Counted from the first letter of the stretch, positions 8,562-17,579 are shown. The stretch: DNA of 64,000 nucleotides from Paenibacillus sp. OVF10 (GCA_022836915.1 CP094668.1:5580001-5644000); one strand, 5' to 3'. Notes: generated by a model not told the origin, from the letters alone. A program made the numbers and translations.

Positions 8562-9476
8562 TTATTCAAAGATAGCAAAGATTGTAACAACACTTATCAC
8601 ATACAACATAACCGTAATTAATATGGGCTTGTCCTCAAACAGCACCCGATCGGGCGAACCTCCCTGGTTCTTCATGTGGATCAGATACAGGTAACGGAAC
8701 ATGCCGTAAATGACCAATGGAATCGTCCACATGAGATGAATGGTTCGATCTGAAGTGAATGTGAACAGGGAATAACTGATAATCGTAGCTGTCGTCACAA
8801 TCGTATTGAATTGATCCAGTAATGTAATGGAGTAGTTATCCAAAACCTTACGGTGTGATCCCGTATTTCCCTCAAGCAACGTAAGTTCATTTCTGCGTTT
8901 GCCAATGGCCAGAAATAACGACAACAGCATTGTACAGATCAAAAACCACGGTGTGAATGGCACATGGATCAACACACCACCTGCAATGGCACGAAGTACA
9001 AACCCGGCTGCAATAGTCATCATATCCAGGATAACGAGATGTTTCAGCACAAATGAATACGATACATTCAACAGGAAATAGACGATACATAACACCCCGA
9101 ATAGAGGGTTCATCATGAAGGCCGTTCCTACGGAAAGGATTAATAGAATAATGCCAAACAACAAAGCATGACTCGGATTCACCTGCCCAGAAGCCATAGG
9201 ACGATACTTTTTCACCGGATGCTGTCGATCCCTGTCCCGGTCTACAAAGTCATTTAAAATATACACACAGCCTGCAACGAGGCTAAATAGAATAAAACCG
9301 AGCAACGTCGCAAGAATGGTTTCCGTCCGAATCTCCTCAAAAGAGAATAGTAACGCAGCAAATAACAGCAGATTTTTAGTCCACTGTTTGGGTCTTAACA
9401 ATCTGAATAATCCTGACACTGTACTGCCTGTTCCTGTAGCCGGTGAGGACACCGTACTCGTTCGTGATGATAACAA
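8562..9476 (-). CDS. UbiA-family prenyltransferase, DPPR synthase-like (polyprenyl-phosphate phosphoribosyltransferase)
   Basis: 304 residues, about eight or nine membrane helices. It has the early RPKQWTKN motif (28-35), the metal/diphosphate motif NDFVDRDRDRQHP (75-87) followed by KKYRPMASG, and a second motif KHLVILDMMTIAAGFVLRA. This combination is typical of decaprenyl-phosphate 5-phosphoribosyltransferases, which join PRPP to a polyprenyl phosphate, rather than of quinone or haem prenyltransferases. TTG 9476 follows AAGGGAG. It is the first gene of a five-gene operon with its own promoter. No DprE1/DprE2 epimerase is seen, so the product would be a ribose rather than an arabinose donor. 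The exact substrate is inference. Confidence 0.85.
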   Translation of the reverse strand: MLSSRTSTVSSPATGTGSTVSGLFRLLRPKQWTKNLLLFAALLFSFEEIRTETILATLLGFILFSLVAGCVYILNDFVDRDRDRQHPVKKYRPMASGQVNPSHALLFGIILLILSVGTAFMMNPLFGVLCIVYFLLNVSYSFVLKHLVILDMMTIAAGFVLRAIAGGVLIHVPFTPWFLICTMLLSLFLAIGKRRNELTLLEGNTGSHRKVLDNYSITLLDQFNTIVTTATIISYSLFTFTSDRTIHLMWTIPLVIYGMFRYLYLIHMKNQGGSPDRVLFEDKPILITVMLYVISVVTIFAIFE

Positions 9477-9533
9477 TTGTAATAACTCCCTTCAAAAACA
9501 ACTTCTGTATATAACAAATAACGTAAAGATCTA

Positions 9534-9562
9534 ATCATATGTTGCTTGTATAATTTTGTAAA
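9534..9562 (-). promoter_or_regulatory. SigA-type promoter of the ubiA-type operon
   Basis: TTTACA (9557-9562), 17-base spacer, TATGAT (9534-9539) on the minus strand, about 58 bases before the TTG start. Confidence 0.7.
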
Positions 9563-9593
9563 GGGAGTAAATGAAAAAATCTAATATGGGCAT

Positions 9594-9618
9594 AAAAAAA
9601 GAGACCGTTACCGGTCTC
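9594..9618 (-). terminator. Terminator of dapL
   Basis: Stem GAGACCG / CGGTCTC (9601-9618) with a 4-base loop, followed on the minus strand by seven T (9594-9600). It separates dapL from the downstream operon. Confidence 0.88.
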
Positions 9619-9654
9619 TTCGTTTTCACATGTTTAATCTATAGGGTACTACAA

Positions 9655-10908
9655 TTAAAATTCGAATTGCACGTCGCTCAGACGACGTTTGATCTCAGCA
9701 ATAACACGTTTCTCTTCTTCTTCACCCTTCGCTTCAAAGGTTACGGAGAAACGAACAAAGTTACCCGCATCATCCCAAGGTACGGATGAGATCAGTTTCT
9801 CACGGATCAGGAATTGGGAGAAATCTTCGCCTGATTCGAAGCGACGTCCTCCAACCACACCTTTTGGTGCTTCAACATACAGGAAGAATGAACCTTTAGG
9901 TTTTTCAGCCTGGAAGCCCAGTTCGTTCAATGCGGCAACGAGCATGTCGTGACGACGGGAATATTTCTCTGCAATTTTTTCCGTAATTTCAGGGTGATTC
10001 AATCCGTAAGCGGCAGCCTTTTGAATCGCGATGAACTGACCGGAGTCATTGTTGTCCTTCACGTCACTGAATGCTTTGACTACAAGCGGGTTACCCGCTA
10101 CGAATCCGATTCTCCACCCCGTCATGTTGTATGACTTGGATAGAGAGTGCAGCTCTACGCCGACATCCTTCGCTCCAGGTACCGACAGGAAGCTGAACGG
10201 TTTCTTGCCATCATACGTCAATGCTGCGTATGGAGCATCATGTACAACCACAACATTGTATTTCTTAGCCCACTCCACGACTTCAGTGAAGAACTCGACC
10301 GTCGCGCTAGCGCCTGTAGGGTTGTTCGGGTAGTTCAGGTAGAGCAACTTCGCACGTTTTGCGATGTCTTCCTGAATAGCCGTCAGATCAGGCAGGAAGT
10401 TGTTCTCTTTCGTCAACTGAATGTTGAACACTTCTCCACCCAGATACTTCGTATGTGTGCCCATAACCGGATAACCTGGAACGGTCATGATGGTCACATC
10501 ACCCGGATTGATGAAGCATGAAGGCATCATCGCCAAAGCCGGTTTGGAGCCAATGGAGTGTACGATTTCAGTATCTGCATCAATACCTTCTACGTTAAAT
10601 ACGTTTTTCAGGTAAGAAGCAGCAGCAGCCTTGAATTCAGGAATACCATTGTCGGCATAACCACGGTTCTCAGGTCTGGAAGCTTCTTCTGCGAGTGCAG
10701 CCACAATGCCTGCATCCGCCATTTCGTCCGGTTCACCTACACCAAGGTCGATCAGTTCCACATCGGGAAAATCTTTTTTGGCCGAAGCTTTGGCACGTTT
10801 GATTTTCTCGAATTTATAAATGTTCGTGTCTTTACCATAGTTGGAGCCACCGATACGGTCGGCAAAATTAGTCTGAATGTAAGTTTCTTGATATTTATCG
10901 ATACTCAT
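9655..10908 (-). CDS. dapL: LL-diaminopimelate aminotransferase DapL
   Basis: PLP-dependent class I aminotransferase that converts tetrahydrodipicolinate directly to LL-diaminopimelate, the short route to lysine and the meso-DAP of peptidoglycan. 417 residues. The motif LYLNYPNNPTGA and the PLP-lysine motif HSLSKSYNMTGWR are clear. Two ATGs are possible: 10920 abuts the GAGGAG site with no spacing, so 10908 (12 bases away) is preferred. It is monocistronic between its own terminator and a long inverted repeat upstream. It agrees with the meso-DAP type MurE in the same window. B. subtilis uses the acetylase route instead. Confidence 0.93.
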   Translation of the reverse strand: MSIDKYQETYIQTNFADRIGGSNYGKDTNIYKFEKIKRAKASAKKDFPDVELIDLGVGEPDEMADAGIVAALAEEASRPENRGYADNGIPEFKAAAASYLKNVFNVEGIDADTEIVHSIGSKPALAMMPSCFINPGDVTIMTVPGYPVMGTHTKYLGGEVFNIQLTKENNFLPDLTAIQEDIAKRAKLLYLNYPNNPTGASATVEFFTEVVEWAKKYNVVVVHDAPYAALTYDGKKPFSFLSVPGAKDVGVELHSLSKSYNMTGWRIGFVAGNPLVVKAFSDVKDNNDSGQFIAIQKAAAYGLNHPEITEKIAEKYSRRHDMLVAALNELGFQAEKPKGSFFLYVEAPKGVVGGRRFESGEDFSQFLIREKLISSVPWDDAGNFVRFSVTFEAKGEEEEKRVIAEIKRRLSDVQFEF

Positions 10909-10931
10909 AACGTTGTTCATCTCCTCATTTG

Positions 10932-10968
10932 ACGCAAATTTCTACACTTTAATATGAAGCATTTGCGT
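10932..10968. repeat. Inverted repeat upstream of dapL
   Basis: ACGCAAAT (10932-10939) and ATTTGCGT (10961-10968) are perfect 8-bp inverted arms 21 bases apart, just upstream of the dapL ribosome binding site. It may be a regulator site or a leader stem; no T tract follows, so it is not an obvious terminator. Confidence 0.45.
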
Positions 10969-11018
10969 GATCAAAGCCATGGACAAAGTATCCGAACATT
11001 TGTACTTTCTTGGAGCTG

Positions 11019-11981
11019 TTAACGACTGCGTAGCGAGGCAAGCACGTCTTCCATATCTTGCGGAATCGGAGCTGAAAATTCAAGGTATTCTCCCGTTGTT
11101 GGATGCACAAATCCAAGAATGGCCGCATGAAGAGCCTGTCCTTGCATTTTGATGCCTTTATTCCGTCCATAAGTTGGATCTCCTACAAGCGGGTGACCAA
11201 TAAATTTCATGTGAACCCGAATCTGGTGAGTACGTCCTGTCTCCAGTTTCAATTCCAACAAGGTGTAATCATTAATCCGCTCAGTAACGGTAAAATGCGT
11301 AATGGCATGTTTACTGTTACGTTCTGTGACCGTATACATTTTGCGGTCATTGGTATCCCGTCCAATCGGTGCATCAATGGTCCCTTGATCATGGTTAAGA
11401 TGACCATGAACGAGCGCAATATACCGTCTATTCACCGTATGTTCCTTCAACTGAGCAGCCAGTGATGCATGAGCACGATCGTTCTTGGCAGCCATGATCA
11501 AACCCGATGTATCCTTATCGATACGATGCACAATACCAGGACGCAACTCCCCATTAATACCCGAGAGGTCTTTACAGTGGTGCATAAGTGCATTGACGAG
11601 TGTGCCCGACGTATGTCCTGGTGCTGGATGCACCACAAGACCACGTTGTTTATTGATCACGATCAAGTCGCTATCTTCATATACCACTTCCAGCGGAATA
11701 TCTTCGGCAATGATCTCAACGGCAGCCGGTTCAGGAATCTGTAACTCAACCAGATCCCCTTCGGATAACTTGGCATTGGCTTTGACAACAGCACCATTTA
11801 CCGTAACCATCCCGTCTCCGATCCACAATTGAACCTGGGAGCGAGATACGTTATCCACAGCTTCCGTAATATATTTGTCAATTCGTTCTTTTTTATGTTC
11901 AGCGGCAACGGTCCATTCCATACGTTCATTGCCATTCATTAGTTCTTCGTCGTTAATCTGTTCCTTATTCGGATTACTCAT
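11019..11981 (-). CDS. RluD-family 23S rRNA pseudouridine synthase (YlyB)
   Basis: 320 residues. An N-terminal S4 RNA-binding domain (about 20-80) is followed by the pseudouridine synthase domain with catalytic motif HRIDKDTSGL and the later LETGRTHQIRVH motif. Start ATG 11981 has GGGA 9 bases upstream; an alternative ATG 9 bases earlier touches the site. It overlaps the end of lspA by 8 bases, the same pairing as lspA-ylyB in B. subtilis. It acts in the cytoplasm on large-subunit rRNA; the exact uridines are not told by sequence. Confidence 0.92.
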   Translation of the reverse strand: MSNPNKEQINDEELMNGNERMEWTVAAEHKKERIDKYITEAVDNVSRSQVQLWIGDGMVTVNGAVVKANAKLSEGDLVELQIPEPAAVEIIAEDIPLEVVYEDSDLIVINKQRGLVVHPAPGHTSGTLVNALMHHCKDLSGINGELRPGIVHRIDKDTSGLIMAAKNDRAHASLAAQLKEHTVNRRYIALVHGHLNHDQGTIDAPIGRDTNDRKMYTVTERNSKHAITHFTVTERINDYTLLELKLETGRTHQIRVHMKFIGHPLVGDPTYGRNKGIKMQGQALHAAILGFVHPTTGEYLEFSAPIPQDMEDVLASLRSR

Positions 11982-12468
11982 GATGTTCATTCCCTTCAAT
12001 CTTCGCGGCTGCTTTTTCGCGCCGTCCTTCAAGCAACGTCTCCACAATGATTAACGCTACACCGATGCAGATTGCCGAATCGGCGATGTTAAAAATGGGA
12101 AACGTATAACTTCCAAAATTAAGTTGTACAAAATCTACAACTTCTCCGGTCAATGCCCGGTCAAGGAAGTTGCCAATTGCTCCACCAAGCACCAAACTAA
12201 GCGCCACAGGCAGCAATTTGTGCGGGGTATCTTTTACCTTTTGCAAATACCAAATCAAGGCAACGACCACAATCAACGTAACCACGATAAAGAACCAACG
12301 CTGGTCTTGCAGAATGCCAAAAGCTGCTCCTGAGTTACGATGTGATGTGATGACAAAGAAATTGCCGATGACCGGAATTTCTTCTCTGAGTTCCATCCGG
12401 GTTGCAATCAGATACTTGGTTCCCTGATCCAATAAAAATACGATAAAAGCGAGGATATAATACACCAC
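11974..12468 (-). CDS. lspA: Lipoprotein signal peptidase LspA
   Basis: 164-residue, four-helix membrane aspartyl protease that cleaves signal peptides of diacylglyceryl-modified lipoproteins such as OppA and the YhcN-like protein encoded here. The two catalytic aspartates are in GNFLDR (Asp103) and FNIADSA (Asp130). The start is a GTG (12468 or 12465) behind a GGAG site. It is coupled to rluD by an 8-base overlap and lies divergently from yteA. Confidence 0.95.
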   Translation of the reverse strand: MVYYILAFIVFLLDQGTKYLIATRMELREEIPVIGNFFVITSHRNSGAAFGILQDQRWFFIVVTLIVVVALIWYLQKVKDTPHKLLPVALSLVLGGAIGNFLDRALTGEVVDFVQLNFGSYTFPIFNIADSAICIGVALIIVETLLEGRREKAAAKIEGNEHHE

Positions 12469-12690
12469 GTTTGTTTGTCACTCCGTTCTTGTCTTTTCCA
12501 AACGATACCAGCCTTACGCCAGACTTGTTTATTGTAGCACAGCTGTTTGGAAATCGTCCACGACGCGCTATATCAGCAACGCTTATGGCAAAAACGATAA
12601 CATTTCCCTTCTGTAATCTTGCCCTTAATGGCACATCCTACAATAGAGTCAAAATCCGGATTCCAGCATGAACGCAGAAAGGGGAAAATC

Positions 12691-13427
12691 ATGTCACATT
12701 TTACTAACAAACAACTGCAATTTTTACGTTCCCAACTGATGTCCGATAAGCGTGATATTGAACATAGACTGTCGGAAAACGAACATTATGGCCTTGGAGA
12801 TTCCCTTAAACTACAGACAGGTGAATTATCACCGATTGATAACCATCCTGGCGACATAGCTACGGAGGTGTATGAACGTGAGAAAGATATTTCCCTGCTG
12901 GAACATGATGAATTCCAATTGGAACGAATCGATTCTGCACTTCACTCCATCGAAGAAGGACATTACGGAACATGTGCGGTCTGCCAGCAACCCATCCCTT
13001 ATGAACGCATGGAAGCTGTTCCCTACACCAAATACTGCAAAAACATCAACCGGAAACCGTTGTCTCCGAAAACCGTCCTGTAGAGGAAGAATTCCTTGCC
13101 CCGGCATTTGGTCGAACCAGTCTGGACGAGCGTGATGACCAAAATGGCTTCGATGGTGAAGACACCTGGCAGATTGTTGAAAGCTGGGGCACATCGAACT
13201 CACCAGCCATGGCTGAGGGACGTGATATCGACAGCTATGATGTTATGGCGATTGAAGCAACCGATGAAGTGGAAGGCTGCGTTGAAGCGTACGAAAGCTT
13301 TGTTGCCACGGACATCTATGGTCATGACGTCTCCATCGTGCGCAATCGGCAATATCGTCAGTACCTGGAGAACCGTGAAGGCGAGGGTCTGTTAGAACCG
13401 GATATGGAGACGGATGACATGTACTAA
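12691..13427 (+). CDS. yteA: YteA-type TraR/DksA zinc-finger protein, frame break
   Basis: A DksA/TraR-like protein of the YteA sporulation-associated family. ATG 12691 follows AGAAAGGGG. It has an N-terminal helical hairpin (about 1-95), a CAVC half finger, and a second half (C, then H after correction) reading KYCKKHQPE. As written, AAAAA at 13039-13043 lacks one A and the frame ends at 13083. Restoring it continues to 13427, about 245 residues, with an acidic C-terminal tail. It is divergent from lspA, matching the ylyA position of B. subtilis. The role in sporulation is inferred from family members. Confidence 0.83.
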
Positions 13428-13465
13428 ATGCACTTTGATATCTTTCACCTTTAATTGATAATCGC

Positions 13466-13824
13466 TTAGTAGGTGTTCATATCAAGCTGACGCTGGACAA
13501 TGCGCACAATATCAGCGATGTAGTCTCCAACAATGGGAAGATTAAGCGCCCCAAGTAGCTGCAAAACGTAAATGATCGTTGCTGCAAAAAGGTAAACCCA
13601 ATCGCAATCCCCACACCTCGGGCGGCTCCAGACAACAGGTTAAGTCCAATCAGCTTCCATGGCCTGTTCAGCAATTCTGTGTATTGCGCAATTCGTGAAC
13701 GTTCCAGTTCATTCGCCAGACGGTTCGTCAGGGTATGTAACTCTTCAATTTTGTCATGCGAATTTAGATTGTCAGATGTTGATTGTTGTGAAGTGGATGC
13801 GGGTTGCTTGTCATGTTCGCTCAT
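13466..13824 (-). CDS. DUF5665 family small membrane protein, frame break
   Basis: About 119 residues. A charged coiled-coil-like N-terminal half (EELHTLTNRLANELERSR) is followed by GLNLLSGAARGVGIAIGF and a second hydrophobic stretch, the pattern of DUF5665 proteins of unknown function. As written the frame shifts at AAAAA 13586-13590. Adding one base gives a tail reading AATIIYVLQLLGALNLP and ending at 13466. ATG 13824 is preferred (AAAGGA 12 bases upstream). It lies between yteA and ileS on the ileS strand, but the ileS terminator precedes it. Confidence 0.72.
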
Positions 13825-13885
13825 GTTATGGTCAGTTCCTTTGATCAATATAGATTGACTGCACTATAGAATCATTGCCTTTTTG

Positions 13886-13943
13886 CTTAAAAAACAAACG
13901 AGCCCAGAACCAGGGAATATGTCCCTGCCTCTGCGGCTCGTTG
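13886..13943 (-). terminator. Terminator of ileS
   Basis: A long hairpin with outer arms ACGAGCC / GGCTCGT (about 13898-13942) and inner arms around CAGGGA / TCCCTG, followed on the minus strand by a T-rich tract (TGTTTTTTAAG). Confidence 0.85.
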
Positions 13944-13989
13944 GTTTATACTCTAAATTCTGTCCTAATTGGATGGGACATGCTCCGAA

Positions 13990-16900
13990 TTACGCTTCGA
14001 TGTAAATACCGATCGATTTGCCTCCGGCTTCAACACGTTCCATCGACTCATTCGAACCAAAAGTGACTTCGGTTACGAGAACATTTTCACGCAACACATC
14101 ATCAAACGCCTGAATAGCTTCCTGAAGTGATGCATCCACATCCAGCGTCAAACGTACTCTTTTCTCAATTGGCAGATCCAGTCGTTTCCGGGTATCCTGC
14201 ACAGCACGAACCACTTCGCGGACCCAGCCTTCCTGTTCCAATGCTGGCGTGATTTCGGTATTGAGCGCCACCGTCAGACCGTAACCTGATGCTGAAGCAA
14301 AACCTGATTTGGCCTGTTTATCAACCAATAATTCTTCGCTCGTCACTTGCAGCTCTTCGCCTTCCGGTGAAACGATGTTCAGCACACCCTCCGAAACCAC
14401 TTTACGCGTCTCATCAGCCGACATTCCCTTGAAGAAGTTTTGCAGGAATCCTACGTTTTTACCGTATTTCTTACCTGCAACTTTCAGGTTCAGCTTTAAT
14501 GTAAAGTCAACAAATTCCGCATCATTATGCTCCGTACGGATTCCTTTTACATTGATCTCTTCCTTAATGATCTCTTCATAACTTGCCAGGTCAAACCCTT
14601 TATCCAGAGAAACAATCAATTCGGACAGTGGCTGACGTGTCTTGATGCCTGTTTCGTTACGAACGTTACGGGCAAGTTCAACCACGCGGCGAGCCGTCTC
14701 CATATCCTGTTCCAGTCCTACATCAATCATCGCTTCATTGGCTACCGGATAGTCTTCCATGTGCACACTCTCACCTGTTGCAAGGTTCAGATAGATATCT
14801 TCTGCCAGCATCGGTGTGAACGGAGCAACCAACTTCGCAGTAGTCACCAGAACCTCAGTTAATGTGCGATATGCGTCCAGTTTATCCTCTGTCAGACCAC
14901 TTCCCCAGAAACGGTCACGGGAACGACGGATATACCAGTTACTCAGTTCATCAACAAATGCTTCAATCGCTTTGGAAGAGTTCAGATAGTCGTTAACCAG
15001 CAACGCTTTTTCTACAACCAGGATCAGGCTGTTCAGTCTCGACAGAATCCAGCGATCCAGCTTGTGTGCGGACAGTTGGAACGGGTGCTCCTGTGGATCA
15101 AATCCATCAATGGTAGCATAAAGCGTCAGGAATGCATGGGTGTTAACCAGCGTATCCACCATTTTGGATTTGGCTTCGCCTACGATACCTTTGGAGAAAC
15201 GTTTGCTGTTCCACGGTGCACTGTCAGACAACAAAGCCCAGCGGAATGCATCTGTACCGTATTCTTCAATCACTTCCCAAGGATCGATAACGTTACCTTT
15301 GGATTTGGACATCTTCTGTCCGTTCTCATCAAGAACGTGTCCTGTAGCCATAACCGCTTTGTAAGGCGCTTTGCCTGTCAAAAGGGTAGAAACCGCCAGC
15401 AAGCTGTAGAACCAGCCACGTGTCTGGTCAATTCCCTCACAGATCATATCAGCAGGATACTGCTGTTCGAATACTTCTTTATTTTCAAATGGATAGTGTT
15501 GCTGGGCAAACGGCATGGAGCCGCTGTCGAACCAGACATCGATCACTTCCGGTGTACGTTTCATTTCATATTTGCCACAAGAGCTCATGACTTTAACGTC
15601 ATCCACATATGGTTTATGCAATTCAAGATTCTCAGGCACATCACCTACCGCACGAGCACGCAATTCTGCAATGCTGTGTGGAGCAAATTGTTCGCCAGTC
15701 TCCTCGCACACCCAGATGTTCAGCGGTGTTCCCCAATAACGATCACGGCTGATGTTCCAATCCACCAGATCCTCAAGGAATTTCCCGAAGCGACCTTCAC
15801 GAACGTGACCTGGGTACCATTCCACTTCACTATTGTTGGCAATCAATTGGTCCTTGATGGCTGTCGTTTGGATAAACCAACTGTCCATTGCATAGTACAG
15901 AAGCGGTGTATCACAACGCCAGCAGAACGGATAGCTGTGCTCATATTTTTCTTTGCTGAACAAACGTCCATTTTCAGACAGATATCGCACGATATCAATA
16001 TCACAATCCTTCACGAAACGTCCGGCAAAGTCAGTAACCTCAGCTACAAATTTACCTTCCAAGTCCACCATGTTCACAAAGCTGATCCCATTCTCACGGC
16101 ATACACGGTAGTCATCTTCACCATGGGCAGGAGCCATGTGTACGATACCCGTACCACTTGCATCCGTTACAAAGCCTGCACCCAGAATGATGTTGGCTTT
16201 CTCAGCCTGTACGTAGTTGAACGGAGGATCATACGTTTTGCCAACTAGGTCGGCACCTTTCAGTGCACCGATGATCTCATACTCACCTTTGGTATCTTTC
16301 ATCACTTTTTCAACCAGATTGGTTGCCATGATGTACACTTCATCACCTTGACGAACACGGGAGTAGTCCATATCCGGATTCACGGCAAGTGCAACGTGTG
16401 AAGGCAGTGTCCAAGGTGTTGTCGTCCAAGCCAGTACAAATTCTCCGCTGTCATTCAGTTTGAATTTCGCTGTAGCACTCAGGTCTTTGACGTCTTTGTA
16501 TCCTTGTGCAACTTCATGGGAACTCAATGTTGTCTGACAAGATGGACAATACGGGCTCACACGGTGACCACGATACAAAAGACCTTTCTCATGGATCGTC
16601 GCCAGGATGTTCCATACACTCTCGATGTAGTTGTTATCAAGAGTGATGTATGGGTTATCCATATCCGTCCAATATCCGATGCCTTCTGTCAGATCACGCC
16701 ATTGTTGCTCGTACTCGAATACACTCGCTTTACATTCGTTAATGAATTTTTCCACGCCGTAATCTTCGATTTCCCACTTGTGGGAGATACCTAGCTTCTT
16801 CTGTACACCCAGTTCTACAGGCAGACCATGTGTATCCCAGCCTGCTTTACGAACAACACGGTAACCCTTCATCGTGTTATACCGTCCAACAAAATCCTTG

Positions 16901-17088
16901 ATTACCCGTCCCAGTACATGACCGATATGCGGTTTACCGTTCGCTGTTGGTGGACCCTCGTAAAATACGAAGTTTGGCTTGCCCTCCCGGTTTTCGATGG
17001 ATCTTTTAAATGTATTCTCCGTTTTCCATTTATCTAACACGCGTAATTCTCTGGCACGTGCCTTCTCTTTGACGTCAACTCGTTGCAT
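13990..17088 (-). CDS. ileS: Isoleucyl-tRNA synthetase (long, type 2-like)
   Basis: Class I synthetase that charges tRNA-Ile and edits valine. 1032 residues. The HIGH motif is in GPPTANGKPHIGHVL (about 45-59) and the KMSKS loop is in KMSKSKGN (about 600). The length, the N-terminus starting close to the HIGH motif, and the lack of the C-terminal CxxC zinc finger of B. subtilis IleS point to the eukaryote-like type 2 enzyme. Some type 2 members are known to be tolerant of mupirocin; whether this one is cannot be read from sequence. It is preceded by a T-box leader and a GC-rich repeat cluster. No frame break is seen in 3.1 kb. Confidence 0.96.
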   Translation of the reverse strand: MQRVDVKEKARARELRVLDKWKTENTFKRSIENREGKPNFVFYEGPPTANGKPHIGHVLGRVIKDFVGRYNTMKGYRVVRKAGWDTHGLPVELGVQKKLGISHKWEIEDYGVEKFINECKASVFEYEQQWRDLTEGIGYWTDMDNPYITLDNNYIESVWNILATIHEKGLLYRGHRVSPYCPSCQTTLSSHEVAQGYKDVKDLSATAKFKLNDSGEFVLAWTTTPWTLPSHVALAVNPDMDYSRVRQGDEVYIMATNLVEKVMKDTKGEYEIIGALKGADLVGKTYDPPFNYVQAEKANIILGAGFVTDASGTGIVHMAPAHGEDDYRVCRENGISFVNMVDLEGKFVAEVTDFAGRFVKDCDIDIVRYLSENGRLFSKEKYEHSYPFCWRCDTPLLYYAMDSWFIQTTAIKDQLIANNSEVEWYPGHVREGRFGKFLEDLVDWNISRDRYWGTPLNIWVCEETGEQFAPHSIAELRARAVGDVPENLELHKPYVDDVKVMSSCGKYEMKRTPEVIDVWFDSGSMPFAQQHYPFENKEVFEQQYPADMICEGIDQTRGWFYSLLAVSTLLTGKAPYKAVMATGHVLDENGQKMSKSKGNVIDPWEVIEEYGTDAFRWALLSDSAPWNSKRFSKGIVGEAKSKMVDTLVNTHAFLTLYATIDGFDPQEHPFQLSAHKLDRWILSRLNSLILVVEKALLVNDYLNSSKAIEAFVDELSNWYIRRSRDRFWGSGLTEDKLDAYRTLTEVLVTTAKLVAPFTPMLAEDIYLNLATGESVHMEDYPVANEAMIDVGLEQDMETARRVVELARNVRNETGIKTRQPLSELIVSLDKGFDLASYEEIIKEEINVKGIRTEHNDAEFVDFTLKLNLKVAGKKYGKNVGFLQNFFKGMSADETRKVVSEGVLNIVSPEGEELQVTSEELLVDKQAKSGFASASGYGLTVALNTEITPALEQEGWVREVVRAVQDTRKRLDLPIEKRVRLTLDVDASLQEAIQAFDDVLRENVLVTEVTFGSNESMERVEAGGKSIGIYIEA

Positions 17089-17325
17089 GATGATTATCTT
17101 CCCTTTCTTTGGTTGGATTGTGGACCGTCCACAAAAAGCGTTTCAATCCCCCTAAATCCCCCTTGCCAAGGGGACCCCATAGGCGCTCCGCCCTCTGGAC
17201 ACCCGGGATGGGTTGTCGGTAGGGATCGGTGGCGCTTATGGGCGAGGGTGGATGTGCGTAGTGGCGGCCATTTTGCGGCTGTTCTCTGCGTGAACGCCGC
17301 ATGGCCTTACCGCGAGGCGGGTGTT
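17089..17325. other. ileS leader segment between repeats and start codon
   Basis: About 240 bases of non-coding, GC-rich leader. It contains a stretch near 17145-17180 of the form CCCCCTAAATCCCCC followed by TTGCCAAGGGG, which looks like a dispersed intergenic repeat. An ORF over this region on the minus strand is an artefact of the repeats. Confidence 0.5.
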
Positions 17326-17572
17326 GCCGGGTGCTTCGCTTTCCCGGCGGGAGGCTCTCTCCTGAGGTCCCTTCGGGACTCATGGGCGTTCGCCTTAGCG
17401 AACCCTGATTGCCGGGCGCTTCGCTCCCCGGCGGGGAGGCTCTCTCCTTGAGGTCCCTTCGGGCCTCATGGGCGTTCGCCTTAGCGAAACCCGTGTGCCG
17501 GGCGCTTCGCTCTCCCGGCGGGGCGGCTCTCTCCTTGAGGTCCCTTCGGGCCTCATGAACGCTCGCCTTTTT
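17326..17572. repeat. Three tandem ~85-bp GC-rich hairpin repeats in the ileS leader
   Basis: Copies start at 17326, 17411 and 17497, with periods of 85 and 86 bases; the last is cut short. Each copy holds three potential stem-loops: GCCGGG...CCCGGC around CGCTTCGC, GAGGTCC/GGGCCTC around CTTC, and TTCGC/GCGAA around CTTA. A degenerate fourth piece may lie before 17326. Base composition is far above the flanking genes. They lie after the T-box terminator and before ileS, so they are in the read-through mRNA. Confidence 0.9.
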
Positions 17573-17579
17573 TGGACAC

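Noticed and set aside
15064..16248. A 394-residue ORF on the plus strand inside ileS
   Set aside because: It lies antisense to the conserved IleRS coding region, has no ribosome site, and its residues (rich in Phe, His, Cys, Thr) look like a shadow frame.
17326..17572. Tandem repeats considered as a CRISPR array
   Set aside because: The units are contiguous and 85-86 bases long with no unique spacers, and no cas genes are seen.
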